64,000 nt of DNA from Aurifilum marmelostoma (lineage: Eukaryota; Ascomycota; Sordariomycetes; Diaporthales; Cryphonectriaceae): the NCBI GenBank assembly GCA_027559495.1, contig JAMXSV010000005.1, positions 963,993 to 1,027,992 of the forward strand. Direction: 5' to 3'. The notes beneath the pieces were generated by a model. That model saw only the letters and a program-made list of their open reading frames with translations. It had not been told where the DNA came from and ran no database searches. A program made the translations under genes and the position numbers. Shown here piece after piece: positions 20,801-29,959 of the stretch; position 1 is the stretch's first letter; every line of letters starts with the position of its first letter.

Positions 20801-23595
20801 TCCCTTATGCGCTGCTATCTAATAGCGCGCTATAATATTAGTTATTAATATTTATATTAAGCTATATATATACATAGCTTCCTTTTGCTATTATACATAG
20901 AGATCTTATAGTCCTAATTAACTATTATCTCTTTATAGGCAATCTTTTCCTTTTAGGGCCTTTTTGGCCGCTTGCTAAGCTAGTGCCTTAGCTTATTATT
21001 ATGCATACTTATAATGCTTCTTATTACATTGCTATATATGCTAGGCGTATGCCTTATTCTATATATAGATAGTGCATTATTCTACTAGATATTGCTACTA
21101 TTTGCGTTTTTTATCTATGCAAGGCCTAGAGCAATCTTCTAGTAGTCCGATAAATGCATTATAGTATTTCTTCTCTAGTACTTCCCTAAACTATAGTTCG
21201 GATTCCTTATATGCCTAAATAAGTTATTCTTCTTTCCTAATTAGGAATTATCTATATTTAATCTTTTCCTTAAAATAGGTTCGATAGCTATAATAGATAT
21301 ATAAGATCTATGCTAATTAGTAGTATCTAAGATAGAACGCATTAATCCTAGGATCCTCTAATTTATCTGCTTTATAATTCTAAAGTAGGATGCTCCTAAA
21401 GAGGGTTTTTAGAGATATTCTATATATAAGGTATTCTATTTGAATATTAATATCCTGGTAATTAGAACTAAGGCTGCTGCATTAGGTGGTCAGTACCAAT
21501 TCCTCTAAGTTATCTATATATTATTGCGTAATGGGCTCAAGTAGGATATTAGGCTATCTATCTTAGAGAATTTCTTTTTCAAGAATAAGTATCTCTATAG
21601 TATATTCTTTTATAGGGGCTAGAGTAAAGTCCGCATTTTCTAAATTATTATCGCGCTTATTGTAGGCTAGAGATGCTATAGTATCCAATACATGCTTATC
21701 ATTATCTATAAGCTATATAAGATAGTGCTATAGGAGAAATTTTCCTAGGTCTTGTTCTTCCTTAAATCCCTGACCTATAGGGTTGGTAGAATAGTCCGAT
21801 TATTCTTTTTTAATAGAAGTTCTGCTTCTAATGGCAAGTTATCATTATCCCTTAGGTTTCTAGGGGAACCATCCTAAATCTTCTTTCTCCAAGAGGTATA
21901 GTACGCAACTATCATTATAATACGCAGTCTAACTAAAAGATTTATAATTAATAGAGTTTATCACTTGCTCTATTAGGATATTTTTATTTAGATAATTAGG
22001 TTTCTATTAAATAGCAATACTAAGCTATTATTCCTTCTAGATAGATTGCTATTATTTTCTTTGTAGTTATCGATATTCCTATGCAAAGTATTTAGGCTTC
22101 CTATAATTAAAGCACGCCCTATTGCCTTTGCCTTAAGTTTAGAAGTTATTGCATTAATGCGTAGCGTCTAGTTCTATTAGGCTAGCATGCATGCTGCTGC
22201 TTTATGCTATACTTATATAATTCTATTATTTTCCTTAGTAGTTCTGCTAAGGCTAGTAGCATCTTCTACTATTAGCTAGAGCCCTAAACTTCTATAATTA
22301 TCTATTACCCTTGCAGTTTTTCTCCTATTATTATTTGAAGATGCAGTTATCAATTTATACTGCTATTGCAATATATTCTGCTAGGTTATTAAGTTAGTCT
22401 ATCTTGTAAAGTTCGTTTTTGACCCTATCCTTTAATCCTTTATAGAATTGGGATATTAATGCTTTATTTTCCTAGCTAACTTATCCTGCATATTGCCTAA
22501 ATTTAGCTGCATAATCCAAAGCAGCTTTAGTCTGCTTAAAGTCTATAAGACTGCATTCTGCTATACACTTCTTATCTAAGTTGCTAAATGCATTCTTAAG
22601 TGCTTTCTCGAAATCTTTAAATAAGTTAAAGATAGCTTTAGTTTTCTTATTACGATTATTAAGCATAATTAGGTTATTAAGGTAATCTCAAAGGGAAGGT
22701 TCGAACTAGGCAAGAGCATTACCTTCTAACTAAGTCCCTATAAAGACTGCCTTCTCTCCTTTATCCGTAAACTGGGCTAGATAGTAAAGGAAGTAGGCCT
22801 TGCACTAAGTAATAAAAGCCTAAAGAGTGCCCTTCAATCCTTTATAAGGGATAAGCTTATCTATCTTATAGACCCTAATCTGAGTATTGCTGGATTCTTT
22901 AAATTCCTGAATGCGAGCCTGCAGGGCTGTAATAGTTTGCTGCAGCTTAGCGCTAGTCTAGGCCCTGCTTATAGTAGAGGGGGTTAGAGTCTAGGGAGAT
23001 ATTATATTTCTATATTGCTTAAGAAGGAATATACTGAACTATACTTGAATAAGAGTTATTAAAATATAATAAGCATTGCTATAACTAGGGTATATAATAA
23101 GTATATAAAGGGTTTATATTAGGCAAGAATAATATTAAAGTATAATCCAAAAAATATAGAAATAACTTTTAAAGTTTTCTATAGTATATCACTAGCAGTA
23201 AAGCTATTATTTGTATTAGAGATAATATTTAGATTAATAACTAAAGAGCTATATATTAAATCTATCTAATAGTAATAAATGTATCCTTATATATCCCATT
23301 CTTCAGTCCTTTATAGGTAGTATTAGTTCCTTCCTAGCAGGGGTGGGCTAGAGTCGATATTAAATCCTTCGATTAGCTAACTAAGTTAATACCAATTCCT
23401 TCGACTGGTTAATAGAGTCGATATCAACTCCTTTAACTAAGCAACCTTTATAACCCTAACCCTAGCTTATATAATCTTGTTATGCTAGTTCTGTCCTAGA
23501 GTGTTGGACTCCCGGCTCCCTGTAGTTCGTTCCGTGTAGCCTTAGTGCTATGCTGCAATTTTTATTATGACCTGCATATTGGATGGGTCATAACA
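17822..23595 (-). mobile_element. truncated chromovirus in inverted orientation, with 5' LTR type A
   Basis: Reading on the minus strand from 23595: 5' LTR (23595-23065), gag (block at 22666-22481), RT and integrase (block at 18398-18213, the same peptide as at 15395-15580 with a few changes). It then stops abruptly within the end of pol at 17822. The chromodomain, antisense ORF and 3' LTR are missing. The RT box at 19625-19605 reads YLNN, as in the other copy. The LTR differs from that of the plus-strand element in its first half (type A), while the coding regions are close relatives. RIP-type stops occur throughout. Confidence 0.88.
23065..23595 (-). repeat. 5' LTR (type A) of the inverted copy, 531 bp
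   Basis: The minus strand starts TGTTATGACCCATCC and ends GCTTATTATA. It is the inverted counterpart of the solo LTR at 9715-10182, with length difference from an internal indel. It contains TAACCCTAACCCTAG (plus strand, 23451-23465), a telomere-like motif. Confidence 0.85.
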
Positions 23596-25302
23596 TCCTG
23601 CTTCCGATAGTAAATTATTATTATTCCTTAGGTTTTCAGGAGAATTATCCTAAACCTTCTTTCTCTAAAAGATATAATATATAACTATTATTATAATACG
23701 CAGTCTAACTAAGAGATTTATAATTAATAAAGTCTATTACTTGCTCTATTAAAATATTTTTATTTAGATAATTAGGTTTCTATTAAGTAGCAATACTAAG
23801 CTATTATCCTTTCTAGATAAGTTGCTATTATTTCCTTTATAATTATTAATATTTCTATGCAAAGTATCTAAGCTTTCTATAATTAAAGCATGCCCTATTA
23901 TTTTTGCCTTAAGTTTAGAAGTTATTGCGTTAATGCATAGTATTTAGTTCTATTAAGCTAGCATATATACTGCTACTTTATACTATGCTTATATAATTCT
24001 ATTATTTTCCTTAGTAGTTTTGCTAAGGCTAGTAGCATTTTCTACTATTAGCTAGGGCCTTAAACTTCTATAATTATCTATTACTTTTGCAGTTTTTCTC
24101 CTATTATTATTTAAAGATACAATTATTAATTTATATTGCTATTGCAATATATTCTGCTAGATTATTGGGTTAGTCTATCTTATAAAGTTTATTTTTAATC
24201 CTATCCTTTAGTTCTTTATAGAACTAGAATATTAATGCTTTATTTTCCTAGCTAACTTATTCTGCATATTGCCTAAATTTAGCTGCATAATTTAAAGCAG
24301 CTTTAGTCTGCTTAAAGTCTATAAGACTGCATTCTGCTATATGCTTTTTATCCGAATTGCTAAATGCGTTCTTAAGTGCTTTCTCGAAATCTTTAAATAA
24401 ATTAAAGATAGCTTTAGTTTCCTTATTATAATTATTAAGTATAGTTAGATTATTAAGATAGTTTTAAAGTAAAGGTTTAAACTAAGCAAGAGCATTGCCT
24501 TCTAACCAAGTTCTTATAAAAACTGCCTTCTCTCCTTTATCTATAAACTAGGCCGAATAGTAGAGGAAGTAGGCCTTATACTAAGTAATAAAAGCCTAAA
24601 GAGTGCCCTTTAATTCTTTATAAAGAATAAGCTTATCTATCTTATAGACCCTAACCTAAGTATTGCTAGATTTTTTAAGTTTCTAAATGCAAGCCTATAA
24701 GGCTATAATAGTTTACTGCAGCTTAGCGCTAGTCTAGGCCCTGCCCGTAGTAAAGAAGATTAAAGTCTAGGGAGATATTATATTTCTATATTGCTTAAGA
24801 AGAAGTATACTAAATTATACTTAAATAAGAGTTATTAAAATATAATAAGCACTGCTATAACTAGAATATATAATAAGTATATAAAGAGTTTATATTAGGC
24901 AAGAATAATATTAAAGTATAATCTAAAGAATATAGAAATAATTTCTAAAGTCTTTTGCAGTATATTACTAGCAGTAAAGCTATTACTTATATTAGAGGTA
25001 ATACTTAAATTAATAACTAAAAAGCTATATACTAAATCTATTTAATAGTAGCAAATATATCCCTTATATAACTAGTCTTCGAATATAGCTAACTTAGATA
25101 GCAATATATCTAAACTATTTAGATATCTCTAAATAGCATATATCTAAAGCTATCTATCCTGGTTAGTCCTTGTTCTAATCCTAACCCTGGGTTATGTAAT
25201 CCTAGCGTGGCTCTGTAGGTGAGTATTGAACTTTTCCCGTACTAAGGGTTCCGTTCCGGATAGCCCTAGTGTGCCATATTATAATAGTTGCGGGTTATAA
25301 TA
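23596..25302 (-). mobile_element. chromovirus fragment: 5' LTR type B and gag only
   Basis: The minus strand reads LTR B (25302-24841, 462 bp), then gag to 23596, where it is cut by the LTR of the neighbouring copy. Its sequence from 23596 on matches the interior of that copy around 21830, so the neighbour appears to have inserted into this older element. The part that should continue beyond the insertion was not found to the left. It is heavily RIP-altered. Confidence 0.85.
24841..25302 (-). repeat. LTR type B, inverted, 462 bp
   Basis: Starts TATTATAACCCGC on the minus strand at 25302 and ends at 24841 next to gag. The same telomere-like motif (CTAATCCTAACCCTGGG on the plus strand) is present near 25180. 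Confidence 0.87.
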
Positions 25303-27017
25303 CCCTTGCAGATTATATATATGCTATTCTTAATATAAAGTATTTGGTTTATGCTTGCTATATATTATTATTATAGTAGCTAGTATAATAGTCTTTAGGA
25401 CGAAGAAGATAAACTAAAAGATAGCAGTAAATTAGAATATAAATGCTATTTTATATATAAGAGGATAAAGAACTAAGTTATAAGCAATAGCCTTACTAAC
25501 CTACTAAGTATTATAATAGTATTAAATCTTTAGTTTCTTAATTTATATAGCTACTTTATTCTTGCAAACCTAAATCTCTTTAAGTTCTACTAGCATATTA
25601 GCTATAATTCTTAATATTGATCTTAGATAGCCTTATATTATAATCTATAATTTAGGCGTAAGCTATATATATAGTTGGAAAGAATATTCGAATAGCGATT
25701 TCAAATATCTGCTAATCTTTTAAATCTATATAGTAAACTAGCACCTTCTACCACTGCTTATTACACCTTAGCTAGCAAGGCCAAATCTTTCCCTCCCTTC
25801 TTCCCTTTAGATAGCATCTTTTTTATATAGTTAGTAATCTATCTATTATAAGCTATTATGATATATTCTTCCTGCTTTATAAAAGTTAATAATATTTAAT
25901 ATTATATTTTGCTATTCTTCCAAAACTAAGAGGTGAAAAAAAAAAGATAATATATATATATTCAAGCTACTTTAATTATATTTAATATAATTGCTTTTAT
26001 ATAAAGTAATATTAGAAGATGCTTTGAATTTTCTTTATTTACTTAATTATTATATAATCCATTCTATTAGTAATAACTATAGCCTTTAATATAAATATTT
26101 TGGATTGCAATCTATCTATTATTCTAAAATTATTATCTTGCGTATATCTACTATTTTTAAATATTAGATTTGCAATTTAGCAATCTTCTCTATTCCGCTT
26201 GCTAAGAATAGGAGTAAGTACTTTAAGAAACAAATATACTAGAAATATTAGTGCTTCCTGCATAGCTCTACAACTCTATTGCTTATTAATATATAATGCT
26301 GCACCTAGCATAAGACTAACTATGCATATATCTAATCCTAAGCACTTGGATAATATTTATAATATTTATGCTATTATTTGCTATATATAGAACCAAGTTT
26401 CCTTAGCCTATATATACTTACTTAGTAAGCCCCTAAGAATGCAGTCTATTCTAGTAGTGCATTTAGAGATAGTAATATTTAGTTTCTAGCTAATTATAAT
26501 TGCAGTAAAATACTTCTAAAGTATAAGTATTTATCAATACTTTTTCTTTATTTTTGAATTATATTTATTAATTTGGAAGTTATATATATTATAATAGTAA
26601 TGCTTATGCTCTAGGAAAAGAAGGCGTATATACCTGCTATTTTAAATAGGAGCATATAAGCTCGCTATATAAGGGTTAGGATTAGATTATAATATTTGCA
26701 ATAGTATATCTAGCTATCTAGTAGCTTAAGGCCCCTGCAAGACCTTTGCTGCAGAGCTGCTTAGTTCTATAATATTAAGCAATGCATTATACTTACCTTA
26801 TATAGGCAGACTAAGAAATAGTATAGACTATAGTTCTAGCAAGGGAATAGGGAAGGAGAATAGACTTAGCTATTAGGGTGGATTTAATAGTTAACTTAAG
26901 AGTAGTAGACTAGAGTTTGAGCGCTATTGCATATAATAGGGTCTAAATGGAATGGAAAGGGCTATATCGATCTAGGAGAGCTAGAATATCAATATAATAG
27001 CAAAAGAAGGCTTATAA

Positions 27018-27491
27018 CTAGGGTTAATATATTAGTTCATAATTAATACTTAATTTAGTATCAACTATAGAGTAATATAGTTAAAGTTAGTACTTTCTAC
27101 TAAAGATTTTATAGTTAGTTTTAGTTAATAGTTTAGAACTATAGTAACTAATAGTTATTATATATGCTTAATTAGTAACTATATTAACTAAGTATATATA
27201 TATTTAATATATAAATATTAGTTTTTAATATTTTCTAATATATTTCAGAACTAAATTAAATAGCTTATATTATAATATGCTATTGCTTATTACTAAATAT
27301 GCTTTTTTGCTTTTATATTAATATATTCTATAGTTTTTATAATTTTTTTAATTACTTTCTAATAACTTTCTATTTTTATCTTTTATAATTAAACAGTAGT
27401 AATTATTAATTACTACAAACTACCTATCTTATATTTATAGTTAGTTTTAGTTAAGCTATTAACTAAATTAATTAACTAATTTTTTAACCCC
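27018..27491. mobile_element. candidate decayed MITE with 8-bp target duplication
   Basis: The left end CTAGGGTTAATATATTAGTT pairs with the right end, which on the other strand reads GGGGTTAAAAAATTAGTT. The 8-bp flanks are GCTTATAA (27010-27017) and GCTAATAA (27492-27499). The interior has no coding frame. An 8-bp duplication and short inverted repeat suggest a hAT-type non-autonomous element; the AT-rich background makes chance similarity a real risk. Confidence 0.45.
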
Positions 27492-28089
27492 GCTAATAAT
27501 GTACAAGATTATAGGAAAAAGTGCCTAGACCTACCTAGCTGCCCTATAATAGGTCTGAACCCAAAAGATAAAAATATATATTCGACCTATCTAAATATTA
27601 AACTATCTATAAACTGCCCTTATATACTACATAGTCTTAGATGCCTTAAAATTTACTTACATTTCTTATTCTAAGGCATATTATATTAGCTGCTAATATT
27701 ATAGGTTTATTATAATATTAAGCAGATACTTAAACTCCGAACTAGTAAAAAACAATATAAACCTATCTTATATACTACTTATCTTATAGGCATTCGGGTT
27801 AGGTTTTAGCTGAAAAAGTTATAACTTAGTAAAAATCTTATAATTTTCCTTAATGCTATTGCTAGACTTATATAGCTATTACTGCCTATTCAATTATAGC
27901 TTACCTATAAAATTTATATTATTAGAATTGCTTTAAGCTAGCAACTAAATTTTATTAATTTTTAATTAAGCTAAATTGCTAGAATAACTTAATCTATAAT
28001 ATTAATCTCTGTTTTAATAATAAGAGAAAGTTTAAGATATTAATAGCTTGCTTTTTCTAGCTTAGCAGCTTTAAAATAAATCCCTATTG

Positions 28090-28290
28090 CGCTAATTAAA
28101 TATAGAATAAATCTTTATTTTTTTTATTATCTTTAAAATAAATTTCTATTTATATTAATTATAAATAGAATAAACTTCTATTTTCTTTATTATTTTTAGA
28201 ATAAACCTTTATTTATATTAATTATAAATAAAATAAATCTTTATTTTCTTAATTATTTTAAGAATAAATCTTTATTTATTAATTCTTTAT
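28090..28290. repeat. AT-rich minisatellite, about 63-bp period, three copies
   Basis: TATATTAATTATAAATA recurs at 28151 and 28214, each followed by (G/A)AATAAA-CTTCTATTTTCTT-like sequence, with a partial third copy before it. It lies about 300 bp inside the telomere-like tract. Confidence 0.65.
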
Positions 28291-28587
28291 TTATATTATA
28301 TAATATTAAAAATAAAGAGAATATAGCTGCTTTATTTAGATATCTTTATAAGAAATATAAAGCGCTTAAAATATAAATTTCTCTTTTTTTTTTTCCTTTT
28401 TCCTCTTTCTTTCCTTTATTTTCTTTCTTTCTTTATTTTATTATAATAATAGTAGAAAAAATAAATAGATAATAAATAAGCAATTTAGAGTTCTATTAGC
28501 TATAAACTAATAAGCACTATTCTTAAGCAGATATAGGCTAAATAGTTAAAATATAGCTTAAAGAGCTATAATATAAAATAAGTAAAC

Positions 28588-28700
28588 AGGGTTAGGGTCA
28601 GGGTTAGGGTCAGGGTTAGGGTCAGGGTCAGGGTTAGGGTCAGGGTTAGGGTCAGGGTCAGGGTTAGGGTGGGTCAGGGTCAGGGTTAGGGTCAGGGTTG
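28588..28700 (+). repeat. interstitial telomere-like tract of TTAGGG and TCAGGG units
   Basis: About 113 bp made of GGGTTA and GGGTCA hexamers in mixed order, with one short unit near 28670 (GGGTGGG). The G-rich strand runs 5' to 3' toward higher coordinates, the orientation of a right-hand chromosome end. The left side is AT-rich relic DNA as expected of a subtelomere. The right side is not a telomere in opposite orientation, so this is not a head-to-head fusion. TTAGGG is the usual fungal telomere repeat; TCAGGG is a one-base variant. Confidence 0.9.
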
Positions 28701-29755
28701 GTAGAAACATCACAACTAAGTCAGTGGAAAGGTTATGACCCCGCCAAACATGTTTCAGAGGACAGCCTTTATTTGTCTCAAACTTGTTACAGAAAAGTAG
28801 CTCTTCATCTTGCTAGCAATACCCTAGGTATATATGTACCATCTATGTTCCTCAGTTCGCTCATCTCACCCCACTTAAGATGCCTAAATTGTCACCTGCT
28901 AAAGTCAATAATGTACTTGCTCTCCTTGACGAGGAGATATACTCTTACCCTCAAATCTGTGCCAGAACTGGTGTTTCAATTGCCTCTATCTCTCGTATCT
29001 GTTCTAAACACCGTCCAGACCATTTAAAGTCCACTGGGGGCTGTCCTCGTAAACTTAATCCTGCTGCTACCCATTATGCTGTTCGCTTGGTGACCAACCA
29101 CAACTCTGTCAGCACACGGCAGGCCACACAAACATTATGCGAGCTTACTGGAGAGTCCATCAGTCCTAGAACTGTGCGTCGGGCCTTGCACCGGTCTGGT
29201 CTAAAGGCTGTGAAAAAGGTTAAAAAGCCCAAGCTCACTCGGGCTCATATCAAGGCTCGTATAGAGTTTGCCGAGGCCCACAAGGATTGGACTGTAGAAG
29301 ACTGGAAGCATGTTCTGTGGTCAGATGAGACCAAGATCAATCGCTTATGGTCAGATGGAGTCCATTGGGCATGGGCCCGGCCAGGGGAGGGGCTGAGTGA
29401 CCGGCTGATTGTGCCAACTGCCAACTTTGGTGGTGGCTCTCTCATGTTTTGGGGCTGCATGGGGTGGAATGGGACAGGGCATGGGACTAAAATAGATTCT
29501 CGATTGAATAAGGAATTATATGTAGAAATTTTGGCAGACGAGTTCTTGGATAGTCTGGAGTATTTGGGGATGGAGCAGGAGAGGGTGATTTTTCAGCATG
29601 ATAATGCACGACCCCACAAGGCTAAGATGACCCAGAAATGGCTTGAAGAGAATGGAATTGAGTGTCTCAAGTGGCCAGCAAACTCTCCTGACCTTAATCC
29701 CATCGAAAATCTGTGGGCAGAGCTCAAGAGGCGACTAGGGGTATGGAACCCAGAA
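28700..29755 (+). mobile_element. Tc1/mariner element, 5' part; right end lost
   Basis: The transposase gene starts 180 bp after the telomere-like tract. The left inverted repeat is probably at or just after 28695 (GGTTGGTAGAAACATCACA), but the right end was not found, because at 29756 the sequence changes to a different repeat. The element shows no RIP, unlike everything to its left. Confidence 0.7.
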
Positions 29756-29821
29756 GTGCGGATTGTTCGCATCTTAAAATCCGCGCTTTATCTGCGGACC
29801 TTTGGCAAAATCCGACCATAG
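28880..29821 (+). CDS. Tc1-type DD34E transposase, 313 aa, C-terminus replaced
   Basis: The first roughly 293 codons are uninterrupted. They hold two helix-turn-helix segments (about residues 6-45 and 75-110) that would bind the inverted repeat, then the catalytic core with WSDETKIN (D149), FQHDNARPH (D241) and NPIENLW (E276). The D-to-E spacing is 34, the Tc1 type. A GGGSLMFWGC block lies between the first two acids. From residue about 294 the sequence is encoded by the adjoining repeat (29756 onward), so the native last 30-40 residues are missing. Transposases of this family cut and paste at TA dinucleotides. Whether the altered protein works is unknown. The style resembles basidiomycete Tc1 proteins as I recall them. 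Confidence 0.9.
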   Translation: MPKLSPAKVNNVLALLDEEIYSYPQICARTGVSIASISRICSKHRPDHLKSTGGCPRKLNPAATHYAVRLVTNHNSVSTRQATQTLCELTGESISPRTVRRALHRSGLKAVKKVKKPKLTRAHIKARIEFAEAHKDWTVEDWKHVLWSDETKINRLWSDGVHWAWARPGEGLSDRLIVPTANFGGGSLMFWGCMGWNGTGHGTKIDSRLNKELYVEILADEFLDSLEYLGMEQERVIFQHDNARPHKAKMTQKWLEENGIECLKWPANSPDLNPIENLWAELKRRLGVWNPEVRIVRILKSALYLRTFGKIRP

Positions 29822-29933
29822 AGCTCAAGTTTTGACCGCTCAGGCTCACCTCTGGAGAGTGTTCTGGGAGGGAAACCGGCGTTTATATGCGGATTCTTGG
29901 CAAAATCCGCATAGAGGGGCGGATTATCCGCAC
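29756..29933. mobile_element. candidate MITE with GTGCGGAT inverted ends, inserted in the Tc1 transposase
   Basis: The left end reads GTGCGGATTGTTCGC and the right end, on the other strand, GTGCGGATAATCCGC (12 of 15 bases alike). The interior has a sub-terminal palindrome, TGCGGATTCTTGGCAAAATC, and a related GGACCTTTGGCAAAATCC. It supplies the last 20 or so codons of the transposase frame. No convincing target duplication was seen, and the transposase does not resume after it, so the right side may have been replaced as well. Confidence 0.5.
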
Positions 29934-29959
29934 TTTTCGGGTTCACCGTGGATTCACCT

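Larger units (their letters stand above)
25303..28587. other. very AT-rich relic DNA between the retroelements and the telomere-like tract
   Basis: Dense TA-rich sequence with no open frame longer than about 60 codons. Several minus-strand stretches near 25.4-25.9 kb look like former coding DNA with TAA/TAG stops, but no family could be recognised. Two internal repeats are listed separately. Position and composition fit a RIP-affected subtelomere. Confidence 0.6.

Noticed and set aside
26199..26390. Short ORF in the AT-rich relic region
   Set aside because: It is low-complexity and unsupported; AT-rich DNA of this kind yields such frames by chance.
28588..28700. Head-to-head telomere fusion
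   Set aside because: All repeats run in one orientation; no CCCTAA array follows on the right.
29245..29460. Minus-strand frame opposite the Tc1 transposase
   Set aside because: It is a shadow of the intact transposase frame.
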